From contig NW_019775413.1 in NCBI RefSeq assembly GCF_001039355.2, positions 728,123 to 792,122 on the forward strand: 64,000 nucleotides of DNA, written 5' to 3'. A program made the translations under genes and the position numbers. The number at the start of each line of letters is the position of its first letter. Position 1 is the first letter of the stretch. Positions 33,501 to 46,579 of the stretch are shown in pieces. A model generated the notes under the pieces. The model searched no databases and was not told the origin of the DNA. It saw only the letters and a program-made list of their open reading frames with translations. Source of the stretch: Lingula anatina. Taxonomy: Eukaryota; Brachiopoda; Lingulata; Lingulida; Lingulidae.

Positions 33501-34783
33501 GGCAGCATTATTCTCGTGTATTCGTTTACGCAGAAGAGCAAATACGCACAATGGAGGTAGTGGCAACTTAACTGTTTGGCATGCTGTTTTAAGCTTCAAA
33601 AGTGTGTTCATCGTGATCGTTCATGATAATAATAGATCCAGTGTTTCTTAACCATTAAGTGTTAAAGGTCAAAATCGCATTAAGAAGTAGTTTGATTTTG
33701 ACTGCGATTTATTTATGTATTGATTCATTCATTTAATGGGGACAGATAGAGTTTTATCTCCACAATGATAATCTACATCTATGCCAAGCAGGCGCTCTTC
33801 TCAACGGAACAATAAAATGTATATTTTAGCAATAAAAGTATTAAAATACATATAACAACCCAGTGAGCGGACGCTTTCAAAACACAAGATAACCGTTGGG
33901 AAATGTAAGCTGGGACTACAACTGCTGGGAATAACCTGCTAACACGTGCCCGGTTGATATCCTTGACCTCGATCACGAGCAAGTTGCCTGCTATTTAGGT
34001 TACCTTTGTGCATGTGTCAACTGGCTGATTCACAATAGTCCCATGGCTCTGGGATATAGGGAGAGGCAGCGTTGATGCAGTGTCTGGATTTCTGTCTTCA
34101 GGATAAAGTAAAAAGGTATTCAAAGGGATTTATAATAGTAGTGTTATTAGTATAGGCCTATAGGATTTATAATAGTAGTGTTATTTTTTTTTAATCCGTG
34201 TGATACATCTGTGGATAGTCTGCAGTACTCAAATGCATGTCGCCAAGCAAATCGGTATAGTATATTATCTTGGGTGGAATCAACAGCGACTGAATGAATG
34301 ATATTCCTTGTATGTTTCCTCGTGTGAAATTAAATTTTTGAACAGGACATTGTGATTCTTTTAATATAGATTATGCAGTGCTGTTGGAAATAAGTATAAA
34401 GCCTTTCGTAAAGCTTGTTTGCTGTCTAGACACATTCAGACGCTCCTGTTTTTCAGGTCAGGTAACGCGTGATATATGGTTTGAATTACATGTTTACAAG
34501 GACAAATCAAAAGAAGAAATAGCATCAAATGTTACATTAACCCATTTAATCCCATGAGCCGAAATAATTTTTTCTCAAAACACAATATTTTGATAAACAA
34601 TATTAATTGAAAGAGAAAGTTTACTGACAACTTTAGTTATATTTCATACATATCTTAGTATACATGTAGTTTACTGTACAGATGTAAATAAACACAAGCA
34701 ACCCCTTTAAGTTTACACTGTCAGTGGTTTTAAAATCAGGTCATTATGCATGCGGATAAAGGCATTTTTGTATTTTAGCAAAC
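33501..34783 (+). promoter_or_regulatory. Conserved upstream segment and 5'UTR intron of P450 copy A
   Basis: This segment is shared with sequence upstream of copy D (55860-56900 and 59877-60410), and in parts with B (42805-43980) and C (51860-52780). Conserved words include AGAGCAAATACGCACAATGG, an E-box CACGTG at 33943-33948 and TTGACCTCGATCACGAG from 33963, with a nuclear-receptor-type TGACCT half-site. All copies keep a pyrimidine-rich acceptor (TATTTTAG or close) 5-6 bases before AAACATGG, indicating a non-coding first exon upstream and an intron ending just before the start codon. Function is inferred from conservation among paralogues only. Confidence 0.55.
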
Positions 34784-35362
34784 ATGGACGTTATAAAGGT
34801 ATGTGTTTGGCCTAATGTGCAGACGGCATTGATCGGTACATGTGTATTCCTGTTGGTGATGGCATATCTACGACGGAAAAGATACAGACCAGGTCCTCCA
34901 CAGCTACCGATATTGGGGAATTATTTTGGTGAGATCCAAATGGATTTTAAAACACTTTTTTTTCTTTATTGTTATTAATGCTTCACGCTTACACCCACAC
35001 AGTGATCCAGTGGTTCCACTGATGTCTTTGTGATGTTGCATTTCAATTGTACAATAGTGTGTGTGTGTGTGTGTGTGTGCGCATATTCTTTTGCATATAA
35101 TGGTCACAAATCAACGTAAATGATAAACACATTAGCAAAATGATATGTATTGGACAAGTTATTTCATTTCAGCCTTTTCGAATGATGCAAGACTGTTCAC
35201 GGTTTTTGCAGAAATGGAAAAGAAATATGGAGAAATATTCACAGTAAATATAGTTAAGTCTTACTTTAAACCAAATTGCATAACAACAATTGTTGCGAAA
35301 CTACACTGTCAAAGAAACACAACACTTGTCTGTGAACACACGACGTAAGGTAATAGTTGCTA

Positions 35363-35515
35363 CTCTTGTGACCCGGTATGACAGGAATGGTAGTCCGTTA
35401 CCTGTAGGAACCGTACTCCATTTTCCATTACCTCGTACAGGTGACATTCGTCCCATATACCAACCCCAATTCTCCGACTATGACCCTAACCGATAATGAC
35501 CATATTGGACCCTGG
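35363..35515 (+). repeat. Short intronic block shared by P450 copies A, B and D
   Basis: Intron 2 of A (35363-35515), B (44618-44760) and D (61023-61170) carries the same GTAGTCCG... CATTCGTC(T/C)CATATAC... CCCTAACC block. It predates the duplications, and could be an old insertion or a functional intronic element; nothing shows which. Confidence 0.6.
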
Positions 35516-37253
35516 CCTTCGATTCCTAGGACTACAATTCCTGTCACACTAGTTTACTAAAATCTGGGCTTTCCGCAGCAGTTATCTGGGAATGAATAAG
35601 ACATAAAGGGTGTCAATTAAGGACATAATTAATATAGTAAACGATTTCAGCATTGGATATTTGATGGATTATCCGCAGGTTTTGGACATAACTCCATTGT
35701 GGTGAGCTCAGCTGAACTGGTGAATGAGTTATTGGTGGAAAAGTCAAAGAACTTTGCCGGCAGGGATACATCTCTTTGGTCGCGTGTGTATGCTATATAT
35801 TATGGTCTCTGTTACTTAAAAAAACTACACACCTTTGTGATCCCATATTGCTGGGCCAGATATATTTATATCTATTCATTTATTTCTTGGGCACAAGAAT
35901 TTGGCGACTTGTTTCTCAGGAAACAGAGTCATACATGTATAAACGAATGAATATATCACCCAAAGACCAGGCATAAGCTCCGTATGATGTAGAATATATT
36001 TCAAGACTTAAAATTACAAATATAAAATGCTTCTTTAATCTCAACCATTATGCAGGTAGTTGATTTTTAAAAATGAATTTCCTCGTTGCAGTTTATCTAG
36101 TATCCGGTGGATTTAAAGATCTTTTATTTGCTGATTATGGCCCTGTATGGACAGTACAGAAAAAGATGGCAGTGAAAGCCCTCAGTTAAATTGTTTGACA
36201 CTGTTTATAAATACTTTTTACCGCTTTTTATACATTCTAAAGCGTCCATTATTCCAACAAAGCTCTACGTCGAATTTTTCCTTTAACTAAGTATCACAAA
36301 TTTTGTTCATTACATGCCATTTAGACTTGTATCACGAAAAAAGAATGAAATTGTTACCAATGCACAGACAAAAGGGTTGAATTCCGCCCAACCCTACAAA
36401 CAAATAATCTTCAATTCAAAAGACACACATTTACTCCAAAGGTAAAAATCATTTTTATTGTAGGTCATACGTCTTTAGCGGCAAATTAGATTGTTTGGCG
36501 AAGTCGGCATTCGAAGAGGTTGCCCCTTTGTTGGCGAAACAGTCTGAACCCGTAGACGTCGATTTTTACATCAGTTTACTCATTTACAATATCATTTGTA
36601 GGATTACATTTGGTAAAAGGTAAGATACGTCTACTAATTTTAAAGTTTACTTTGTCATTTGCTTCCGTGACCGTCATTCAGACCATTCTACTGACATTAC
36701 CTATAGAAACATGTATGTATGCATGTGTCTTTTTATTCGCCCGTGTATCAATCGTACTTTATCTGTCTTTCTATCTTGAATTATTCTAAACTGTTGGGGC
36801 AGTTTAAATGAGTGGTTTCATACTGCAGAAATCGCCGGTGTGCGTCGAACATATTCTAAACCAGTACACGAGCTAAATATCTGTAAATGATAGGCGTTAT
36901 TACTTCGTATGCGTATTATATTTCTATATAGGGGGCATTCCTGTAAGATGTTATGTTGCATAAAAATTACTGTCCAGCATAATTATCAATTAAAAATCAT
37001 GGCAATGTTATAAGAGCATGCGTCGTTTATCTTATTTTTAGTTACAAAATCGACGATCCAGAATTTGTGTGGTTAAGAGAAAAGTTCGCGGAAAATATGA
37101 CCGTTTTATTTGGAAGTCGTCTGCCTGCTGACCTCATCCCATTTCTTAAGCACGTTCCTATTCCGTCAACCCTCAGAGCAAAAAGAATTGCCAATGAGTT
37201 GGAAGATTTTCATAGACGAAAGTTAAAGGAACACGAAGCCACTCTAAATCCAG

Positions 37254-37771
37254 GTAGGGGTGGATTTTATTTGCTATCATTAATCTAGAAGTCTATTCAC
37301 AAATGTATGCTATAAAAGCACGTGTATTGGAAATAGGCCTTTTGTTGTTTTCATATGATAAAAAACATGCATTACCAAAGCCCTTTACACCGTATGTTGT
37401 TTTTAAGCAATTTAATTTGATATTTTACCCAGCAAACACAGGACCTGATCACAACGTTACCATAGCGTTTATATAACCAAAAATCCGTAATGGTCACGAG
37501 ATCTGTTATTCACATAACCGCAAACAAACAACGTCGTATGTATATATATATAATAAATCTCCTTTTTTATAATCTTNTAAAATAGGCAATGTGTTTTTGT
37601 TTGCTTCTCTGGCGAATTCCATTAATTAACTGAAGACACAATGACATCAAAAGGATAATTAAAAGTTATTAAAACCCAATTTTAAGCCTTATTTTCATTT
37701 ATCAGTCAGCAAAATAGGAAAAAACTGATGAAAAATGATTTGGAAAAAAATATTCCATATTAAATGTCAAG

Positions 37772-37836
<65 letters not shown>

Positions 37837-38211
37837 TTTTTGAAAATTTAAATAAAGTTAAATCCATCATTATGTATGACAACCGAAGCTTCTCCCTCCT
37901 TGGCTGCCAGAATCATGTTTGGAAAACAGCATGAGGGTAAATAAATTTCAGTGAGTCTAAATCACCCAGGGTCTCCACGCTTTCGTCCCCCACTTGGTAT
38001 AGCATCTAGTATATTTATTTATTAACGTGACAAGTGATAAAGATGTGGTAAATTTAGCCGCCAAGCCCCCTCTCTCAACTTGTTTCCTCTTCCTGCATAA
38101 ACGGTTTTAGTCTATGGTTTCAAAATGATAGCAAAAGGCCATAATGGCAGTGTGAATTTCATTATCTTCTTTTATCAGCTTCTTAAATATACAATCTCCG
38201 GTTGTATCTAG
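37254..38211 (+). other. Intron of copy A with contig join and Tc1 fragment
   Basis: 37254-37576 is almost identical to copy B intron 6 and ends at an N (37577). After the N, 37579-37775 is the terminal 190 bases of the Tc1 family seen at 27430-28910, ending GTCAAGTCTG and followed by a (TA)n tract to about 37827 and a T run. The exon 7 equivalent is not here. Confidence 0.75.
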
Positions 38212-39744
38212 GTGGGACACTTTCATCAACTGAAACATTTAAATGGGTTCTTCTGTACGTAGCAGACAAACCAGACGTGCAAGAAAAGATGTATCAGGAA
38301 ATTATGGACGTCTTTGGTAAGATTATACCTCTCTCAAACAAGTACAAGTAAATTTACATTTATGTCTCCTCCATCTCAGTGTACCACAAACTTTTATGGT
38401 CTCATTCATAGCGAGAAAGAAGGCAACAAGGAGTATTGATTGTTCGTGATTTGGCCAAACAAGGCCGCTTTTTTTATATAACCCCTCTATCCTAATCGTT
38501 TAAACAATAATAACAATGTAGGAAATTGTTGCCTGTATTAAATGTTATGGCCTTTGGGATAAAAATTATATATCAAATATTCAATAAGACTCATCATCCT
38601 AAAAATTATGATGCGACGAGTCAGCAAAAGTTATTATTTACCAACAATTTTGCACAAATTTTATTGTATCATGCGCGTGAACAGAATGAATCAAGCAGAA
38701 TGAGGCCAGGCAGTAATGCCCCATGGTATAAGTAGCAACATGTGCCTCAATGGAGATTACCCCTCTAGGGCCTAATTGAGCATGTGCAGGATGCACATGT
38801 GCGTAATTAAGCTCTGGAGATTGTTGTCGCCATAAAATGTCGTTTGACTACGCCAAGCTTTCCTTTATTTAAACAGCCACTTGAGCGCGTGCACGCTCTC
38901 TGCGTGGTTCTCTCTCTTTTTCTCTCTCGCGCGCGCATAAACACAAACAGTCACACACACATACAGAATTATTTACTCCTTTATTCACTCTGTAACAAGT
39001 TACTTACTATGAACTATGACCTCATTTTAAACACATGAAAATATTTTTGAATGGAATATCACATTACACTTAAGGTAGTGTGTGTATTGCTCCGGCATAT
39101 TGACATTTTGTACCATTCAACAGAAATGCAAGTAATTCTTGAGAGAAGCAATGCGGTAATGTTTCTGGTCCCTTTTCAGCATCTGTTAAATGACTGGTTA
39201 CAAGATATTTGTCATATAAGCACAATTTTTTAATGTCCCCTCCTTCCCAATGTACCACCAACTTTCATAGTCCCATTCATAATAAAAAAGAAGGCAAGGA
39301 AAAATATCGATTTTTCAAAATTTGGCCAAACAAGGCCGCTTTTATTATATAACCCCACTATCCTTATCATTTTAACAGTAATAACAATATAGCAAATTGT
39401 TGCCTGTATTAAATGTTATGACCTTAAGGATAAAAAATATAAAATATTCAAAAAGACTCATCATCCTAAAAATTAAGATGTGACGAGTCAGCAAAAGTTA
39501 TTATATACATGTACAAACAATTTTTCACATTTTGTAATTACGTTAGTGGGATTGCAAAGAGGCTATTAACAATCAGTTCTGCACAAATTTTGTTTGTGGG
39601 GTCGCATGGAGGTCACCACTTTTCGAATATTCAATAACACTGGTTATCCTAATGTATCTTTTTTTTTCTAACTTAATTGAAAAATGCTTAATGTCATGTT
39701 ATATTCTTATACTGTTTTAGAAAAACCCTATTTATGGACTTATA

Positions 39745-39749
39745 TGTAA

Positions 39750-39801
<52 letters not shown>
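39745..39801 (+). repeat. (ATT)n microsatellite directly before exon 9 of copy A
   Basis: About 17 ATT units run into the acceptor TTCAG at 39800-39804, so the microsatellite takes the place of a normal pyrimidine tract. In copy B the acceptor is TTTTTAATTCAG and the microsatellite (TTA)n lies 130 bases upstream at 49587-49619. Confidence 0.85.
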
Positions 39802-39804
<3 letters not shown>

Positions 39805-40873
39805 ACGTGAACGACCTCCATCAAAGCAAAGCGAGGATGGAATACTGCGAGGCGGTTTTTAAAGAGACCTTAAGACTTCGTCCGGCTGGACCATGTGCCG
39901 TTGCACATAAGGCACTACGTGACACGACACTTGGTAACTGAGAGCCTTAATTTTCATTAATTAAAAAGAAGAAATCACATATGTTTTTTTTTTACTATTT
40001 TTAAAGCTGTGCAGGTATCTCGACACCATCTCAGTGAGTGAGATTACTTTTATTCTTGTAAAAAATTATTACAATTCTGATAAATTTTCAAAATACCGTT
40101 TCAAAACACTTTCAAACAAAATGATGTTTATTTTAACGGCGCATTTCAAAAAGGTGGCTATGAAATTCCAAAGGGCACCGTCGTTTATCCAAACTTATGG
40201 GTGATCCACTTTGACCCAAGAAACTGGGAGTCACCAGAAGAATTCAAACCAGAGCGATTTCTGACGAAAGATGGCGCATTGAAGCAAATTGACCCTAAAA
40301 TTTGACTGCCTTTCTCTGCTGGAAAAAGGAAGTGTCTTGGCGAAGCTGTTGCTAGGTCAAACTTGTTGATCTCCATAGTAAGCTCTACTTATGGTCTTGT
40401 TTGCTTTCTTTAAATAGAACAGATATATTTAGTACATAATAAAAGTGAAATTAAATGGTGCTTAGTAAAAAAAATCATTGTTTTCATTAATTATAATTTT
40501 TTCGATTAATTTTTTTGCTCGACCAAGTTACAGGAGGAGGGTTTATCTTGCAGTGTCTATATACCTGTTTTGATAATCAAAATTTCCCTTAATTAAGAGC
40601 TACAGATAAGATTTACCAAGGGAAGCATGTCCGAATATTTTCATACTTTTTTACGTACTGGTTTGGATCGGTGTGATTGTCAACCATATGAATACTTTAA
40701 TTATTGAATTATATTTTCTCTAAAATGTTTTTTATCTTTTTTTACAGGCCATGTTTTTTCGTCAGTTTAAAGTGGCAGTTCCTCCAGGACAGAAACTGGA
40801 CCTTGAACCGGACATGTACCAATTTGATTGCATATCGAAACCTCAGAAAATTGTCATCGAGTCTAGAAAATAG

Positions 40874-42804
40874 GAAGACACGCGGCTAACTTTAAATTTG
40901 ATTCTCACGTGGTTACCAGTTCCCGCACGTCAAGTTTTGTTGTATTCGTTTTCCTACTGTACAGGACCAGATTTTCCACAGAACTGCATATAAATGTCAC
41001 ATATTTACGTACATCTCTTTATTGGACTTGCAACTGTAACCGGCCGTGGTTGGGGCATGCATGAACATTTGACCTTTCGTTTTGCTCCGCTATATTTTGA
41101 GATATTTAACCGTGGCTGTTGTGCACCACCAAAATATCTATATATTTTACTCTTCACCAAAAGAATTTAGCAAACACTAACCACAACTTATTGTGTGTTG
41201 ATATCAAACAGCGATTAAGGCTGTTCGCAGGGTTCATGTTTGTCAAAATTTTTTTTCGTGCTTCTAATCCTTCAATAAGGCATGTATCATTTTGTTGATT
41301 GAAATCAATAAAAATCCTATGTAAAATAAATAAATATAAAATTCGGCGTTTATATTTTTTGTTTCTAAGCATTAAGCATAAACACCTCCGAGCGTTTATC
41401 GTCAATTATACACTTTTCTATTTTGAATTGAAATAGCAATCGACATTACAAGATTTAATCACGGAAATTGGCATAGTTGACTACAAGTGTATGGGCTTCA
41501 ATCTGGGGCGCTCACTATGTTTTAAATTTTTTGCCATGGGGTCATGAGCCCCTAATTGCAGTGATTTGTTGAATGAAGTCATTGTTTTCCCTTTTAACGA
41601 TAAACTCTGAGCTAATATAAGGCTTTAAAGAAAAAACTGTTGTATATGTATGCTGTCATTAAATTGGGGTTCAGACGGTGGGTTCTTAGGAAAGGGAGAA
41701 CTAGCTTTGAGAACCATACTTTGGAATTTTTACCCCCAAATCGCTATTATGACTTCACAGGTAAAGTGTCATCTGTATAAATGCAAAGAAATTTAGTCAG
41801 TTAACACTGAAGGTTCACCTATTGTCAAAAACATGTACGTTAAGTCAGTAGCTAAGGCATTTCTCCAACCCTGTCCAGAATCTTATGAAAAATACAAATA
41901 AACTTTATCGACTCGACGTCTGGAGAATAACCGTAATTCCTGAAGCAACATACTGCTTGGGCGTCTTCTATTAACAAAGTAGTCAAGCACACTGGAACAA
42001 GAAAGTCTATTTTATGCTTAAGGATTCCGTATTATTGTGAATTTTGAGCAAGAAAATGGTTGTCCAAGTGGAAAGGGAGTGATATTGTTCCACCTAATTT
42101 CCTCTTTACTATTACCCATCATAAGCATTTCGCGATCGAAACAACGCAGCGTTTCATTTGATACAACTTGAACACATTTATGCATATAGCCGTTACCTGT
42201 GTCTGTCGTCGCCGTTGTTTTCGTCGTCGCCGTCACCGTCGTTGCCTTGCACTTTCAGCGATAGCACGCTAAGTGGCAAACCGTTTTACCTTTGTCTTCA
42301 AATTTATGGAACTAGTGAGCATTCATAAAATACAGGTTGAGTTCGATAATGAGCTTGTTCAGACCAATTTTACAAAGGTTATGCTGTTTTTTCTCTAAAT
42401 CTCTAAAGATATAAACACCAGACACGTGTATGTCGTGTGCCAAGTTTGACAGCTTCACTGTAAGTCCAATACCACTAAATGGCTACACCAAAAATCAGTT
42501 TTTAAAGCGGAAAGGTGCTTGTATTGTGGCACTGACTTTTGATTGCAAGGTATTCTTAAATCAAACTTCAAATTCCACGTCAGCCACTTTGCTTTTTTGT
42601 CTCGTCTGCACGAGATGACGTCAGCGCAAGGCGGGAAAGACAGCTCCAGGCGGTGCAGAGCTGTAACGTACGAGACATGTGACTTCCAAATATGGAAGCG
42701 ACCCAGGCAAAATTTTGCCGAACTACCAGTCTGACACTGGTTTCTAGAGTCAGTATTGCTGATATGGGTTATATATGAAATCAAGATCCAGCTGGCAATA
42801 CTGA
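40874..42804. other. Intergenic between copies A and B
   Basis: AATAAA near 41307 is a likely poly-A signal for copy A. The region 42410-42740 is GC-richer and ends near a TGCCGAACTACCAGTCTGAC string of repeat appearance; the minus-strand frame of 109 residues there matches nothing I know. No gene called. Confidence 0.5.
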
Positions 42805-43638
42805 AATCTACAACCTGGTATCCTTGACCTCGAGATGAAGTTGCCTCCTATCTAGGTTAAGTGTGCATGCGCCAACCGCACGATTCATAGTCAAGTCCTG
42901 TGGTGGCACTGGGAAGGGAGCAGAAGTGTTAGAGCATGCAGTGACTGGATTTCTGTCTTTAGGATACAAAAAAGGTATTTTAGCAAAGAAACCTTCAATA
43001 GTAGTTCAATTGTTCTCAATCTACCTTATTTTTATATGGATAGTCTGCAGTTCCCAAATGCACGGCTTCAAGCTGGGGCATCGGCACGTGAGATATCTTG
43101 AGCTGGATTCATAAGCGCGGCTGATTGAAATATAGCACTTCTTGTTTTTTACTGGCGTCAAACAGAATTTTTGAATGGGGTGCAGTGATTTCAATAGTTA
43201 TAGATTATGCAGTGCTGTTGGACATAAGCGTGAAGACTATTGCAGAAATTGTTAACCGTCTACAGGCACGTTCGTTTGCTCCCCGTTGTGCAAGTCAGGT
43301 CAGGCCACGCGTGATGCAACGTTGACATAACGTTTGAATTACAAGTTTTCAAGGATAACTAGAAAAAAATATTGGCGTAAAATGTTACATGAGCCCATTT
43401 AATCCCAGGAACCCAAAAACTTCTTGAATGTCTTACTCATAAATCAAGATTAAAGGGACAACAACTGTTTGTATAAAATACATATTTCACAATAAGTACT
43501 GTACCCTATAAACAGCTCTTAGAAATATAAAATATATTATTTTACCACCAAAACGGCAGTTACCACAATTATTCTGGAATTTGTGCTTCCCATCACATCA
43601 CGTGGCCTCCAGAGATGGATACACTCTGAAATAATCTC

Positions 43639-43680
<42 letters not shown>

Positions 43681-43981
43681 AGAGACTAACTTTTAATGTC
43701 GGAATGGATTCATAAACCATTGGTGAGTTTTGGAAAATTGTCCTTTACCCCAGGAAATTCAATTTTTGGACCAAAATGAACAGTTGTTATCTCTTTAATA
43801 AAAAATAATTAAAAGGAAAGGTTTAGAGCAACTTTAAATATATTTTCGTACATTTCTTTATTTTAGTCTAAACAGTTAAATGAACACATGCAAACCCTTC
43901 AAGGTAGACATATTTTAATATTAAAATGTTTTTTAATCAGGTCATTGGGCAGATAAAGGTATTTTTATATTTTTAGGAAAC
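42805..43981 (+). promoter_or_regulatory. Upstream segment of P450 copy B
   Basis: Parallels the copy A upstream segment: CCTTGACCTCGA at about 42822, TGGATTTCTGTCTTTAGGATA near 42948, GATTATGCAGTGCTGTTGGA near 43203 and the acceptor ATTTTTAGGAAACATGG at the start codon. A stretch CCAAAACGGCAGTTACCAC near 43547 and a 40-base A run at about 43640-43679 are shared with copy C only. Confidence 0.5.
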
Positions 43982-45139
43982 ATGGACATCTTAAGCGTGT
44001 TTGTCTGGCCTAACTTGCAGACCACATTGGTCGGCACATTTGTGTTCCTGTTGGCGATGGCATATCTACGACGGAAAAGACACAGCCTGCCGCCAGGTCC
44101 TCCACAGCTACCAATATTGGGGAATTACTTTGGTGAGATCCAAATTGATTTTTCAATCATCATTTATTTCTTTATTATCATTTTAATACTTTAAATACGC
44201 TTATATCCAGACAGTGATACGATGTTTCCTCTGATGTCTTTGTGGTAACGTATTTCAAGCGCTTTCATTGTTTCAATATATATTGTGTGTGCGTGTTAAA
44301 GCTTAATGGGAGCCGACTTCTATAGTTTTATTGTTTTACCTGTAGTAGTCGCAAATCAGCGTAAATGATAAATATACTTTAGCAGAATGATATTTATGTA
44401 TTGGTTATTTTATTTCAGCATTTTCGAAAGATTCACGACTGTTTACGGTTTTTGCAGAAATGGAAAAGAAATATGGAGACATATTCACAGTAAATTTTGG
44501 TAAGTCTCATTTTTAACCAAGTGCTAACAACCATAGTTGCATAAAATACACGGTCCAAGAAACACGGCAAGGCTTGGCTGTGAACATGCGTGGAAGGTAC
44601 AATGCTAGGTAATTGTTGCCACTGTAACCCGCTTGACAGGAACGGTAGTCCGCTAGGAATCGTAGTCCGCTTCCCATTACTTTGTACAGGTGCCATTCGT
44701 CTCATATACTCATCCCAATTCTCCGACCAACCCTAACCTATAATTATCATACTGGACCCCGGACTGGCCTTTCCGCAGCAGTTATCTGCGAATGTATATG
44801 AGACAAGAAGGATGTTAATTTACGACATAATTAATACAGTATTTTTTGATGGATTATCCACAGGTTTTGGACATAACTCCATTGTGGTGAGTTCAGTTGA
44901 TTTGGTGAATGAGTTATTGGTGGAAAAGTCAGAGGAATTCGCCGGCAGGGACACATCTCTTTGGTCGCGTATGTAGGCTACATGTTATGGTATCTGTTGC
45001 TTTAAAAAAAAACTGCAATAATTGTGAATCCATTTAGCTGGGTCAGATATATTTGTATCTATTCAATTTTTGTGGCACATAGAAATATATGTTTGCGTGT
45101 AGGCGAATTGTTTCCCAGGGAATTGAGCCATGCACATCC

Positions 45140-46579
45140 CCAGAAATGCACTGCATGACGTCACGCCTAGCCCACTGCGCATGCGTGCATTTTTAATGAG
45201 TTGCTAGATTGCCAAAGGAAAATGAATGGGTTCGCGATTCGTGGGCCCATGGCGGATAATTGACAAACTAACGGCCTGATGCCGATAGACATCAACGCTG
45301 TGCTGTGCTTCAAGCAACTCCTGACCAAATATCGCTAGGGTTTTTAAAAAAATTCTGTTGTACACACGTACTTAGCTAGAAGTTTGCCGTGCATTGCCTA
45401 GCCAACCCTCAGCAAAACGCAAATATTGTCAGAAATAGTGATTTAGACGGTAGATTCACTCAGAAACAAAGGCAAACTTATTCGTTGCCAATAGCACCAG
45501 CGAATGGCAGCACCATACAGAGTCTGATTAAAAACATTCATGGCAATTGAAGAACTTTTACCACTGTACAATGGAGTCCAAAAAAGCACTTGGCACAAAT
45601 GTAAAACTGCCCAGTGCAAGGCCAAGAATTCAATCAGTATTTTCAATCATATTATCAGATTCTACATAAATTGACTGACAATATCACTTTTTAACTAATC
45701 TCTTAATCCAAAATTCCTGTCATCATTTAGTAATTATGCAAAATTCGTCTTTCAGATTGCTATTTATTTTAATTTTTAATGCTGCAACTGTTCCTAAATA
45801 ATCTTGTAGTAAAGGAAAAATGCAAATAAGAAGTGGAAGACCAATTTTACCCAAATTATTCATTTATTTGAATATAAAAAGAATAAGATCACGATTTAAC
45901 AACTTAAAATAATCTTTCATGGACTCTTTCATGAATAACATATTAAACAAAAATAAAAGTTATAAATTAGTGGTAATGGCCTATTCTGGAATATATGACC
46001 TCTGCACATAATCAGTACCTGACTTGGTGCAGTATAGTTACTACTTGGATACAGAGTTAGATTTAATAATGTAACAATAAGAACAATATATATTACAATA
46101 AACTCCTCTGCACATGTCAGACGCTTGTTACCATGAACTAACACTACTTGATAATGGGCTGCCCAAAAGCTACCTAATAAAACAAATGCGTAAAGAGATG
46201 AATGTGATTTGTCATGTGCAACGTACTCCAGGACCACATGATGGGGCTGAGATAGATGTTGAATCTGAGTTTATTTTTGCCATCAAATCCTATTTGGCTG
46301 ACAACCCTGATATTGAATGTGGTAGTAGGCAAAGTTTCAAGGTTAAATTCTGTGGTGATGGAACCACTATATCTAGAAATTGTAATATGTGTGTTATGAG
46401 CTTTTCAGTATTTTCACCTAGGCACCCTACTATCAGTCCAAGTAGTCCATTTTGGCTCCTTGAGAACTTATCACAGAGTCTGTGTGCGATGCCATTGTTG
46501 TGCTATGATTGGCTAGTTGAGTCACGTGAAGCCCTACTGTTGCGCACTCGCGTGTCGCGTGAATGCTGCGCATTTCTGG
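45140..46579 (+). mobile_element. DNA transposon in intron 3 of copy B
   Basis: Absent from intron 3 of copies A and D. Ends are inverted repeats with mismatches: left CCAGAAATGCACTGCATGAC, right complement CCAGAAATGCGCAGCATTCA. Length 1,440 bases. It contains an open frame from 46114. Target duplication not resolved (CC on both sides is possible). Superfamily not identified. Confidence 0.7.

Larger units (their letters stand above)
34784..40873 (+). pseudogene. Cytochrome P450 copy A (clan 2), damaged
   Basis: Recognised exons: 34784-34928, 35173-35253, 35679-35783, 36092-36185, 36464-36619, 37042-37253, 38212-38316, 39805-39933, 40154-40377, 40748-40873. They encode a membrane anchor (ALIGTCVFLLVMAYL), hinge [12 protein letters not shown] (two residues shorter than B and D), the C-helix WTVQKK, the K-helix ETLR, PERF and the heme loop PFSAGKRKCLGEAVA. 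As an ER-bound haem monooxygenase it would use NADPH-P450 reductase; motif style is closest to CYP17/CYP1/CYP2 relatives, substrate unknown. Lesions: donors after exons 2 (35254) and 4 (36186) read TT in place of GT; TGG is TGA at 40303-40305 just before the heme loop; exon 7, which carries the first half of helix I, is absent, next to the N at 37577. A stop at 40871-40873 ends the frame. Confidence 0.87.

Noticed and set aside
42018-42236. Thr-rich minus-strand frame
   Set aside because: Caused by an imperfect GTCGTC/GCCGTC trinucleotide repeat.
42455-42784. 109-residue minus-strand frame between P450 copies A and B
   Set aside because: No motif, no splice signals and no match to either flanking paralogue; probably chance in a GC-richer patch.
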